Source of the DNA: JBGTIS01 sp041745535
GTDB lineage: Bacteria > Bacteroidota > Bacteroidia > Cytophagales > Cyclobacteriaceae
Direction of reading: 5' to 3'
Assembly: GCA_041745535.1 (NCBI GenBank)
Contig: JBGTIS010000035.1
Coordinates: forward strand, 1-29,952
DNA: 29,952 bases
This document shows, piece after piece, positions 7,700 to 15,635 of the stretch. Positions within the stretch are counted from its first letter, which is position 1. Each line of letters begins with the position of its first letter. The notes beneath the pieces are model-generated. The model had not been told where the DNA came from and searched no databases. It saw only the letters and a program-made list of their open reading frames with translations. A program made the translations under genes and the position numbers.

Positions 7700-8373
7700 A
7701 TGGTAATATTTAAATATTGCCTTAATATGATTACTAAATCCACATTTTTTAAAGAACAAGGCATAGACACAAATCAACATTCAAATTCACCACCGCAAGA
7801 TGAAAGCAAGGTTTGGAAAGAATTTAAGAGTGGCAGCAAAGAGGCATTTTTCCGCATCTATATCAATTATGTAAATGTTTTGTATAACTATGGCCGTAAG
7901 ATCATCCATGACAAAGACCTTGTCGAGGATTGTATTCAGGATCTTTTTATAGAGATATGGGAAAGCCGGGAAAAGCTAAGCGATACAAATTCCATTAAAT
8001 ATTATTTGCTGAAGGCCATGAGGATAAAAATTTTTAAAGAATTAAATAAAAAGAATAAGCATCTGGACAAAAATGCCTTATCTGAAAATTATGATTTTAA
8101 CATTGTATTTTCTTATGAAGTTGAACTGATCAACGAACAATTATCTGCTGAGCAAAAGGAAAAGCTTTCCAAGGTTTTAGGAAAACTCTCTCACGGCAAA
8201 AAGTAGCTATTTTTTCGCGTTACTTTGATGATCTTGATTATGAGGAGATCGTCTCCATTATGACCATCAATTACCAATCAGTTCATAATTTGATTCACAG
8301 GGCCATTAAAATTTTGAGAGAAAATCTGGTGATTGAAATATCTTACCTGCTGTTGGTTGCTACTTTTTCATAA
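7700..8373 (+). pseudogene. FecI-like ECF sigma factor, frameshifted before region 4
   Basis: The first frame (ATG at 7700 or 7727) encodes region 2: VWKEFKSGSKEAFFRIYINY, YNYGRKIIHDKDLVEDCIQD and LFIEIWESREKL, typical of Bacteroidota FecI-type ECF sigma factors. It stops at 8204-8206 just after GKLSHGKK. The frame that becomes open at 8194 continues with RQKVAIFSRYFDDLDYEEIV, SIMTINYQSVHNLIHRAIKI and a short tail to a TAA at 8371-8373, which is sigma region 4 including its helix-turn-helix. One missing base near 8192-8196 (CACGG for CACCGG) restores an uninterrupted ~224-residue sigma factor. The gene would pair with the FecR remnant downstream. The indel is either a real mutation or a base-calling error. 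Confidence 0.82.
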
Positions 8374-8384
8374 ATCCAACAGTT

Positions 8385-8402
8385 AAGCGAAAATTAACTT
8401 TC
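8385..8402. repeat. Inverted repeat GCGAAA...TTTCGC after the sigma gene
   Basis: GCGAAA, a 6-nt spacer ATTAAC and TTTCGC form a short stem 12 nt after the sigma-factor stop; a second potential stem, CAAC-GAAAA-GTTG, follows directly. Neither is followed by a strong T tract. It may be a weak terminator of the sigma gene or a site in the leader of the SDR gene that begins at 8467. Confidence 0.3.
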
Positions 8403-8466
8403 GCAACGAAAAGTTGTTTTGCGCTCCCCCCATTTTTAATTTTCATTTTTTTCAAATACTACCACC

Positions 8467-9264
8467 ATGAACCAAAGATTTAATAATAAGCATGTATTAA
8501 TTACAGGGGCTGCCCGGGGCATTGGATTTGAAATTGCCCGTCAGTTCGCAAGCGAAGGGGGTGGGCTTACGCTATTTGATAGGGATGAAAAGTTGTTGGC
8601 GGAAGCCGCGAAAAAGCTGGGGGCTTCTGCCCAGGCTGTGCGTTATTATACGTTAGATGTAGCCAACAGGGAACAGGTAGACGCTGCCATTGATGAGGTT
8701 GAAAAAGAATTGCCCGTTGATATTTTGATCAATAATGCGGGCATTTGCCTGGTAACCCCCTTCCTGAAAATTTCTCCCCGGGAATGGCAAACGACCCTGG
8801 ATGTAAACCTTACAGGGGTATTTAATGTTTCCCAGAGCGTGTGCCGGTATTTTGTGAAAAGAAAGAAGGGTGTGGTCATCAATATGTCCAGTAAGAATGG
8901 ATTAGACGGGGAATTAGGCCATGCCCATTACAATGCGAGTAAAGCAGGGGTAATTATGCTTACCAAAACCATCGCCATAGAGCTGGCTCACCTGGGCATC
9001 AGGGCCAATGCGGTATGCCCGGGCTATGTGCGCTCTCCTATTAACACAGGGGTGGATTCAGATGAATTTGTCAATACTTTCGCGGACAGGTACATTCCTA
9101 TGAACCGGGTAGGAAACGTAGAGGAAATCGCGCCCGTTTTCCTGTTCCTTGCCAGCGATGATGCCTCTTACATCAACGGACAAACCTTTGTGATTGACGG
9201 CGGGCAGCTGGCCGGGCAAAAACCCTGGAAAGACCTGCTAAAAGATGTGGATCATCAATCATAA
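8467..9264 (+). CDS. Short-chain dehydrogenase/reductase (SDR), FabG/gluconate dehydrogenase type
   Basis: This 265-residue classical SDR contains the TGAARGIG cofactor loop at 13-20, Asp38 (favouring NAD), NNAG at 89-92, the active-site Ser in INMSSKNG and the YxxxK pair Tyr155/Lys159 in HYNASKAG. The end carries PMNRVGNVEEIAPVFLFLAS and INGQTFVIDGG, common to this group. It oxidises or reduces a hydroxyl on a sugar, sugar acid or similar metabolite; which one is not visible. The gene is intact while both neighbours, the FecI-like sigma and the FecR gene, are broken. Such regulators are normally adjacent, so this gene or the segment carrying it was probably inserted or brought in by rearrangement. 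Confidence 0.92.
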   Translation: MNQRFNNKHVLITGAARGIGFEIARQFASEGGGLTLFDRDEKLLAEAAKKLGASAQAVRYYTLDVANREQVDAAIDEVEKELPVDILINNAGICLVTPFLKISPREWQTTLDVNLTGVFNVSQSVCRYFVKRKKGVVINMSSKNGLDGELGHAHYNASKAGVIMLTKTIAIELAHLGIRANAVCPGYVRSPINTGVDSDEFVNTFADRYIPMNRVGNVEEIAPVFLFLASDDASYINGQTFVIDGGQLAGQKPWKDLLKDVDHQS

Positions 9265-9449
9265 TAACGTAAGAAGTTATTTTCCCCGATAACACATAGA
9301 GGGCCGTTGAGTTATTTTTGACTGCTCTTCTGCTTTTTTCTTTTCTCCCTTTTCCTTCCCTCATACCTGTATTTATTATTCATAATTTGTCTCTCAAAAG
9401 GCTTCATTGAGGGCAGGGAAATCCCCATAAATAATTTTTTTTAATTTTA

Positions 9450-10048
9450 GTGAGTAGTAAACATACACTAATGGATGAGTCCTTCAAGAAAGGAGTAAAG
9501 CATCCGGAATCTGAAGAAGGTTTATTTTGGGAAGAATGGGTGGGGAAACATCCAGACAAAAAGGAGGAGGTGAATGTGGCGCGTCAGATCATACTGTTTA
9601 TGAATTTTGAAACACACTATTTATCCAAAAGCGATATCAATACCCTGTGGGAAAAACTAAATAAAAGAACTGAGGAAAGAGAACAAACTGTATTCCCGAA
9701 AGCACAACCAAGGCGTGGGGTTTTCTATCCAGTCTTCCCTTTCTGGCACAAAGTAGCCGCTGTATTTATTGGTTTGGTGGTTTTGAGCGCTTCCCTGTTT
9801 TTCATTTTACAGCGTGATAACACCCTACAATACAGAACTCAATTTGGTGAAACAAAAAACCTGTTACTTCCGGATAGCTCAACTGTAATACTGAATGCCA
9901 ATTCTAAACTTACCTACAGTTCAGACTGGAATAGCAAAGATTTGAGAAAGGTGTGGTTAGAGGGAGAAGCATTTTTCTCTGTAGTGCATACAGCCAATGA
10001 CCAGAAATCCTCGTCAATACGTCCAACCTTGATGTAGAAGTACTGGGC
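9450..10048 (+). pseudogene. FecR-like anti-sigma factor, frameshifted and truncated
   Basis: The frame starts at GTG 9450 or ATG 9471. It carries a cytoplasmic DUF4880-like segment (LFWEEWVGKHPDKKEE), a single membrane helix (VAAVFIGLVVLSASLFFILQ) and the start of the periplasmic FecR domain (QFGETKNLLLPDSSTVILNA and KVWLEGEAFFSV). It stops at 10037. A one-base loss near 10008 (AAATCC for AAATTCC) explains the stop: the next frame continues FLVNTSNLDVEVLG, a normal FecR stretch, up to 10048. After that FecR sequence ceases and an unrelated gene fragment follows in the same frame. About half the FecR domain and any SusC/SusD genes that usually follow are gone. The product cannot act as a normal anti-sigma factor. 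Confidence 0.85.
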
Positions 10049-10258
10049 AGGGCCGATCCGAGGCTTCCCTGGGACTTTCAGATGGCCAATGCCAGCGAGT
10101 TATTGAAGCGGGTGGCCGAAATTTATGAACCTCATGGCATTGTGATGGTGATGGAAACTATGAACCACAGAGTAGAACACGCAGGCATGTTCCTTCATAC
10201 CATTCCGCAAGCTTATGCTTTAGCCAAAGCAGTAGGCAGTCCGAGCGTAAAGACTGTA
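10049..10258 (+). pseudogene. Internal fragment of a hydroxypyruvate isomerase-like TIM-barrel gene
   Basis: Following the FecR stub without a stop, the frame reads PRLPWDFQMANASELLKRVA, then IYEPHGIVMVMETMNHRVEH and a FLHTIPQAYALAKAVGSPSV stretch. This is the middle of AP-endonuclease-2-fold sugar isomerases of the hydroxypyruvate isomerase type, where the Glu of METMNH is the expected metal-binding catalytic residue. The next conserved segment (usually a D-x-Y-H-x-Q motif) is absent: similarity ends near 10255 and the frame continues with unrelated codons to a TGA at 10324. About 70 of an expected ~280-300 residues remain, so it is non-functional. An ATG at 10082 should not be annotated as a genuine short gene. 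Confidence 0.7.
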
Positions 10259-10791
10259 ATGTGCGCATCAGCGATGCCAGCGGAAAATATTACAGACCTG
10301 ACGGCGCCTTCTCATGGGAAATGAATGGAAGAGAATTCCCGGGGTTTGCCTGCGATGGTGCTTTTGACATCAAACTTCCACCCGGGAGATATAATTATGA
10401 ATTAGACAGAGGGCCAGAATATGTGTTGAATACAGGGATCTTTATGGTGACTGATAAAGATTTGACCCTGAATAAGCATTTGAAAAGAATTATCGACCTG
10501 AAGAATTTAAACTGGTGGTCGGGAGATTTTCATGTTCACAGGAAGGTGGAAGAAATGGAGTTATTAATGAAAGCATCTGATATTCATATAGCGCCTGTGA
10601 TCACTTCCTGGAATGAGAATTTCCCTTTTACTGGTAAAGATACAGAGAGTGATTTTTCTATCAGAAAATTTAAGGGCTCCATGTTTTGTTCAGTAACGGC
10701 ATCTGAAGATGAAAGAAGTGGAGGGGCTATATTGGTATTGAATACAACAAGACCCATAGATTTTAGTCAAGCTATTGACAGTAAACTGTAA
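10258..10791 (+). pseudogene. Fragment of a CehA/McbA-like (PHP-type) metallohydrolase
   Basis: Starting in a new frame near 10258, the sequence encodes NVRISDASGKYYRPDGAF, CDGAFDIKLPPGRYNYELDR and then LNWWSGDFHVHRKVEEMELL with ASDIHIAPVITSWNE. The G-D-x-H-V-H motif and the preceding beta-rich domain ending in RGPEY are characteristic of CehA/McbA-type metallohydrolases, where the His residues bind metal. There is no proper start: the frame is joined directly to the isomerase fragment upstream. The end, after ASEDERSGGAILVL, is much shorter than in intact members, so both ends are missing. It is very likely a pseudogene fragment of about 175 codons. Confidence 0.65.
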
Positions 10792-11065
10792 ACTGCCTGA
10801 GGATGAAACTATAAAATATTATGTTGAAATTTTTTATGCCAGCTTCGTGAAATTAAACTTGAATTAAATAAAAAGCGTTTTTATACAAATAATTCGTGAA
10901 TTAATCGGAGGTTCAAAATATACATATATCATTTGACTGAAAGTAAATATACATGTTCCGTTTCAGGAAGTAGAATTTGAAAAAGTATGGTGCTGCCTTT
11001 AGTGCTAAAAAATTTGTCTGATCGAGTTATTCGACCTAATTTAGGGCGAAACAACCGATAACCCC
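10792..11065. other. Spacer after the mosaic: possible further coding scrap and TTCGTGAA repeats
   Basis: In a third frame, codons across 10792-10866 read LPEDETIKYYVEIFYASFVK and end at a TAA. This looks protein-like and may be a further gene scrap, but I cannot place it. TTCGTGAA occurs twice (about 10843 and 10891), the second within the palindrome AATTCGTGAATT. No promoter is convincing before the GTG start of the epimerase. Confidence 0.3.
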
Positions 11066-12460
11066 GTGAAAAATAAACTCCTCATTCTCCTGCTGGTACC
11101 CTCTGCTTTTATTATTTCTTGCCAACCCCAGCAAAAAGCACAAAGTCCTGAAAAATCCAAGGTTCCTGGTCCTGAAGAATTGATTCCAGCTTTTGAAAGC
11201 TCGCTACAGGAGAAAATTTTACATAAATGGTATCCCAATTGCCTCGATTTCGAGTATGGTGGTTTCATTACTAACTACGATTATGACTGGAAACCTGCGG
11301 CTAATCAGCCTAAAATGATTGTAACCCAGGCCAGGTTGGTCTGGACGGCAGCTAAAGCGGCACACTTTTACCCTGATGATCAGAGGTACCAGCAGGCAGC
11401 CGATCATGGCTTCGCGTTTTTGCGGGATAAGATGTGGGACCAGACTTATGGTGGATTTTATACCCTGGTAGACCAGAAAGGTATGGTAATGCCCAATTCG
11501 GAATATGGCGATCGGAAAACGGCATACGGTAATGCTTTTGGCCTCTACGCCCTTTCCGCTTACTATGAACTTACCCAATCGGAAGAAGCCCTGGAACTGG
11601 CCAAAAAATCTTTCCAATGGTTAGAAGCACACAGCCACGACCCTGAAAACCTGGGCTATTTTCAATACATGTCCAGAGAAGGTAAACCCATGTTCAATAC
11701 GGATAACAGCGAATCGGCCTATATTCGGGGATTTACCTATAAAGATCAGAATACCAGTATTCATGTACTGGAAGCCCTTACCGAATTTTACAAGGTTTTT
11801 CCCGATAATCAGGTAAAAACCCGGCTTACTGAAATGTTATCGCTGGTACGTGACACCATCGCGAACAATACCGGCTACCTACATCTATTCCTTACCCACG
11901 ACTGGAAACCGATTTCTTACCGCGATTCGAGCAACTCGGTAAGGGAAGCCAATTATGGTTTGGATCATGTTTCGTTTGGTCATGATATAGAAACCGCATT
12001 TCTGATGCTGGAGGCTTCAGAGGCATTGGAAAAGCATGAATGGGATAAAACGATGGCCAAAGCAAAAAAAATGGTGGATCATAGCCTGATGCGGGGTTGG
12101 GATTCCCTGCATGGTGGTTTGTACGATCAGGGATATTACTTCAAAGGGATTGACGAAATTACTATTATTGATTACCGCAAAAACTGGTGGAGCCAGTCAG
12201 AGGCGATGAATTCATGCCTTCTGTTTGCGACCCTTTATCCTGAAGATGAAAAGTATTATGCCCACTTCCAAAAAATGTGGAATTATATCAATACTTATCT
12301 GATCGACCACGAACATGGGGGCTGGTATTCTGATGGTGCGGACACCTGGCCATTAACCAAAATAGGTTCAAAAGGCAATATCTGGAAAGCCAATTACCAC
12401 GATGGCAGGGCCTTGATGAACTGCATACAACTGCTGAGAAAAATAAAAAATCAAGAATAA
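11066..12460 (+). CDS. AGE-family epimerase lipoprotein, cellobiose/mannobiose 2-epimerase-like
   Basis: The 464-residue protein starts at GTG with a lipoprotein signal (hydrophobic run then FIISC; Cys19 would be lipidated), so it is probably anchored in a membrane facing the periplasm. The remainder is an (alpha/alpha)6 barrel of the N-acylglucosamine 2-epimerase superfamily. QARLVWTAAKA holds Arg90, SIHVLEALTEF holds a conserved His, LDHVSFGHDIETAFLML contains the His301/His306 pair and NYHDGRALMNCI near the end supplies another His. The SFGHDIE and YHxxRA motifs resemble cellobiose 2-epimerases, which convert the reducing-end glucose of beta-1,4 disaccharides to mannose. HGGWYSDGADTW is typical of the family. 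Sugar specificity is inferred. Confidence 0.85.
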   Translation: MKNKLLILLLVPSAFIISCQPQQKAQSPEKSKVPGPEELIPAFESSLQEKILHKWYPNCLDFEYGGFITNYDYDWKPAANQPKMIVTQARLVWTAAKAAHFYPDDQRYQQAADHGFAFLRDKMWDQTYGGFYTLVDQKGMVMPNSEYGDRKTAYGNAFGLYALSAYYELTQSEEALELAKKSFQWLEAHSHDPENLGYFQYMSREGKPMFNTDNSESAYIRGFTYKDQNTSIHVLEALTEFYKVFPDNQVKTRLTEMLSLVRDTIANNTGYLHLFLTHDWKPISYRDSSNSVREANYGLDHVSFGHDIETAFLMLEASEALEKHEWDKTMAKAKKMVDHSLMRGWDSLHGGLYDQGYYFKGIDEITIIDYRKNWWSQSEAMNSCLLFATLYPEDEKYYAHFQKMWNYINTYLIDHEHGGWYSDGADTWPLTKIGSKGNIWKANYHDGRALMNCIQLLRKIKNQE

Positions 12461-12876
12461 AAGGGGTGATGTTGTAAAATCAATTTATTTTCTTACGTTG
12501 TTATTACCCTAGTTTTTGGATTTAATATCTTTACATTAGCTTTTCCCTAGGCAAGTGATAATAAAAACCATGAAAGGCAATTACTATTATTATAGTACTA
12601 AATAATATTTATATTGTTAAAAAAACAACATCTATATCCATTCTTGCCTTAGGATCTTTTCTTATTTGCTTGTATAGCTACATTGTAACCACGAATATTA
12701 CCTCTCAAAAAATAAAAAGGCGCTTTTTATATATTTGATGTAATTGGCTTTTTAAATACTTGTAGTAATACCCTTACCAGGTTCTTAAATTTAGTATTGT
12801 GTATCATTTCAAATTAAATGCGGAATTTGACTTCACTTGTTAAGAAGTGAAAAATCGTAAACTAAATGTGTTAAGG
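12461..12876. other. AT-rich intergenic region with possible gene remnant
   Basis: No complete gene is visible. From 12613 to 12738 a frame without a usual start codon reads VKKTTSISILALGSFLICLY and then about 20 residues. It has the shape of a signal peptide (Lys-Lys, then a hydrophobic run) and could be the 5' remnant of a lost exported-protein gene; this is weak. The rest shows only the hairpin at 12832-12851. Confidence 0.3.
12832..12851. repeat. Perfect 7-bp inverted repeat upstream of the T9SS gene
   Basis: TTCACTT, a 6-nt spacer GTTAAG and AAGTGAA form a perfect stem that ends 25 nt before the ATG at 12877. The position suits an operator or a 5' leader hairpin. No regulator is identified for it. 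Confidence 0.35.
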
Positions 12877-13938
12877 ATGAAGTTAGGGTTAAGTACAAAA
12901 ATTGTCAGTTTTGTTTTTGCGTTTTTTTTATCATCCCTTTTAGCTGCCGCTCAAACGAATACCGCCATTACTTCAGGCTACTAGGACGATCCGGATACCT
13001 GGTCATTAGGGAGAATGCCCGGGGATAATGATGTTATCCTGATTCCAGCGGATAAAGTGGTTACTGTAAACGGTACTGACCAGACTTTAGACAATGCGAT
13101 TCTAGTTATTGAGGGTGAACTAATTATGGATTCACCCAGCGAATTTTTTTCAAATTATAGCAGTTTGACTTTTACGGGTTCATCATCAGGTGTTATCGTT
13201 GAGGACGGTGGCAAAATAACCGATGGTACCACGTTTGGCGGACCCACTCATTTCATTAAAGTTCAGGGTGTAAAATACTGGTCAGGAGACAATTGTGTTA
13301 TGGGATGTGGAAGTACAACTGGCAGTTATACCTCCTCTGGTGAAACTGGCATGCCGGCCAGCATAGCCAATCCACTGCCAGTTGAATTACTATATTGCAG
13401 AGCCTCTTTCCAAACAAACCATGTTTTTCTGGAATGGGCCACTGCTACTGAATATAAAAATAGTCATTTTGATGTTGAACGATCAGAAAATGGATTGGAG
13501 TTCACCAAAATAGGAGATGTGGCCGCCGTTGAACATTCTAAAACTAAATCATTTTACTTTTTTGAAGACATTAATATTCTCAATCAGAAATTCTCGAAAT
13601 TATTTTATAGGCTAAAGCAAATTGATTTTGATGGCCATTATAAATACTCAAAAGCTGTTACCATTAATAATAGTTACTTCCACCACGAAAATATTATTAT
13701 ATCACCTAATCCATTTACTGAAAAGATACACATAGATTTCAAAATTTCATATCAGGATAACATCATAATAAAGTTATATGATATAAACGGTCAGTTATTA
13801 ATGATGCAACCCTGGATTAATAAAGAAAATAACAACAAAATTGAAATCGGAGAAATGGCGCATCTTCCTGCTGGCATCTATTTTATTGAACTTACAGGAA
13901 ATTCAGTATCCATACTTGAAAAAATAATTAAAAGCTGA
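12877..13938 (+). pseudogene. T9SS-exported protein with premature amber stop at codon 36
   Basis: The gene starts at ATG 12877 with a clear signal peptide (VSFVFAFFLSSLLAAAQ). Codon 36 at 12982-12984 is TAG, in the context SGY-stop-DDPDTWSLGRMPGDND. In related proteins this position is Trp (a G-x-W-x-D-x-x-T-W motif), so TGG probably mutated to TAG. The rest stays open to 13938. It has a short repetitive beta region, a LPVELLYCRA segment followed by LEWATATEYKNSHFDVERSE, and a C-terminal type A sorting domain (ISPNPFTEKIHIDF, KLYDINGQLL, LPAGIYFIEL). A full-length product would be exported and sorted by T9SS. As it stands translation stops at once; an internal restart at 13015 would lack the signal peptide. 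Function of the ectodomain is unknown. Confidence 0.85.
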
Positions 13939-14039
13939 CTTAATTATCTTTAAAATACATATAAGTAACTGAATTATAACAACTTATTCTTATTTAGATA
14001 AATTGATAATTTAATTTACTTTTATCAAAAATTAATTCC

Positions 14040-15569
14040 TCATTCTGGGGTGTCCGCCTTTACTAAACCTCCCGCGCGCACATTTTCTCCTAGTCTGTCC
14101 TGTAACTTGTCTCCCAAATCTTTCCTGGCAACCTCAGCTAACTGCTGCAGTTCATCCACAATTTCCGGATTAGCATCTTTCACATCGTAACGTTCACCGG
14201 GGTCTCTACGCAAATCATAAAGGGCTAATCCGGTTTCTAATTTCGTGTATTCGCCAGGCCAGCCATCTTTACCGGGTAATACACCCTCATAAGAGCGGGA
14301 TTCGTGTGGAAAAACCAGCTTCCAGTTATCCCTGCGTACGGCTTCCAGGGCATACCCCTGATAGTAGTAATAAAATTCAGTTCGTGGATTAGCGGAAGCA
14401 TCCCCTTTCAATAAAGAAAATATATTCACGCCATCAATCTTATGGTCAGGAAGCTCGGCATCGGTAATGGCTGCCAGGGTGGGAAAAATATCTATGGTGG
14501 AGGATAACTTGTCGCAAATGGATCGCGGCGATATTACGCCGGGCCAACGCATAATGCAGGGCACTCGCTGCCCACCTTCCCAACTGGTACCTTTGCCTTC
14601 CCGAAGTCCGCCTGTTGATCCTGCATGGTTACCAAAATTCAACCATGGCCCATTATCAGAAGTAAAAATTACAAGGGTATTGTCAGTAAGACCATTTTTC
14701 TCCAAGGCTTTCATTACCTCACCCACCGACCAGTCAATTTCCATAATTACGTCTCCATACAAACCCTGCTCACTTATACCTTTAAATTTTTCAGAAACAG
14801 CAAGCGGAACATGGGGCATGGAATGCGGTAAATACAGAAAAAAAGGTTCTTTTTTATGATTTTTAATAAACTGTACTGCCCTTTCTGTATATCGGGTTGT
14901 TAACGTGGCCTGATCGTCCAGGGTATTAATCTGTTCAATTTCCTCATTACCCTCTATTAAAGGAAGGGGTGGATATTTGGCTTTATCTGGCCTTGAGGAA
15001 TTGGCAGCTACCGGAGTTCCATCATAATCCACCGGCCACATATCGTTAGAATATGGCACTCCTAAATATTCGTCGAAGCCATGCTGCAGGGGTAAAAATT
15101 CACGGTGGTGCCCCAGATGCCATTTGCCAAAAATAGCCGTGGCATATCCTTTTTTCTTCAGCATTTCAGCCATAGTTTCTTCCTGATCGCTGATTCCATT
15201 GGTTGCCCAGGGCATTAATGCCCCAGAAATAGAAATCCGATTCGGATAACACCCGGTAAGCAATGCGGCTCTTGAAGCACTGCATACGGCCTGAGCGGCA
15301 TAAAACTGGGTAAACCGCATGCCTTCAAAGGCAAGTTTATTCAGATTGGGTGTGGTGTACTGGGTAGCACCATAAGCGCTCACGTCTCCGTAACCCTGAT
15401 CATCCGTAAAAATCAAAACAATATTGGGTAATTTCTTTTTCTGGCTGCTGGCATCAATTGATATAAAGAAACAAACCAACCCGATGAAACTGAAAATGAT
15501 TCTTCGCGGCCCCATACAGGCAAAAACAGAAAAATTAACTGGCTTAAGGTGCTTGGAAAAATGTTTCAT
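14040..15569 (-). CDS. Exported sulfatase (arylsulfatase A-like)
   Basis: This 509-residue sulfatase of the FGly-dependent (S1-type) family begins with a basic stretch and one hydrophobic segment (RRIIFSFIGLVCFFISIDAS), so it is exported or anchored. Metal-binding Asp residues are in IFTDDQGYGD. The active-site signature VCSASRAALLTGCYPNR has Cys96 in C-S-A-S-R; this Cys must be converted to formylglycine by a maturase, which is not in the window. The second signature GKWHLGH and the SDNGPW metal site follow. Ala rather than Pro at the +2 position of C-x-[P/A]-x-R is allowed in the family. It would remove sulfate from an ester, probably of a polysaccharide given the setting. It is divergent from the hydroxy-acid oxidase gene, sharing a ~66-bp promoter region. 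Confidence 0.93.
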   Translation of the reverse strand: MKHFSKHLKPVNFSVFACMGPRRIIFSFIGLVCFFISIDASSQKKKLPNIVLIFTDDQGYGDVSAYGATQYTTPNLNKLAFEGMRFTQFYAAQAVCSASRAALLTGCYPNRISISGALMPWATNGISDQEETMAEMLKKKGYATAIFGKWHLGHHREFLPLQHGFDEYLGVPYSNDMWPVDYDGTPVAANSSRPDKAKYPPLPLIEGNEEIEQINTLDDQATLTTRYTERAVQFIKNHKKEPFFLYLPHSMPHVPLAVSEKFKGISEQGLYGDVIMEIDWSVGEVMKALEKNGLTDNTLVIFTSDNGPWLNFGNHAGSTGGLREGKGTSWEGGQRVPCIMRWPGVISPRSICDKLSSTIDIFPTLAAITDAELPDHKIDGVNIFSLLKGDASANPRTEFYYYYQGYALEAVRRDNWKLVFPHESRSYEGVLPGKDGWPGEYTKLETGLALYDLRRDPGERYDVKDANPEIVDELQQLAEVARKDLGDKLQDRLGENVRAGGLVKADTPE

Positions 15570-15635
15570 AAGTAGAAATTATACAGGATCTTAAATTAAA
15601 AAATTTACTTGATTAGTAAAATTAAGATGTGTAAT

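Noticed and set aside
10082..10324. An 80-codon ORF starting at ATG 10082 as a separate gene
   Set aside because: The frame is already isomerase-like before this ATG and joined to FecR upstream; its last ~22 codons lie out of frame over the CehA piece. It is part of the mosaic.
12613..12738. A signal-peptide-like 41-codon frame
   Set aside because: No ATG, GTG or TTG start and an early stop; possible remnant, but too short to call a gene.
12982..12984. TAG as a pyrrolysine or other recoding site
   Set aside because: The position aligns with a conserved Trp, one base change from TGG, and no recoding signal is visible; a nonsense mutation is simpler.
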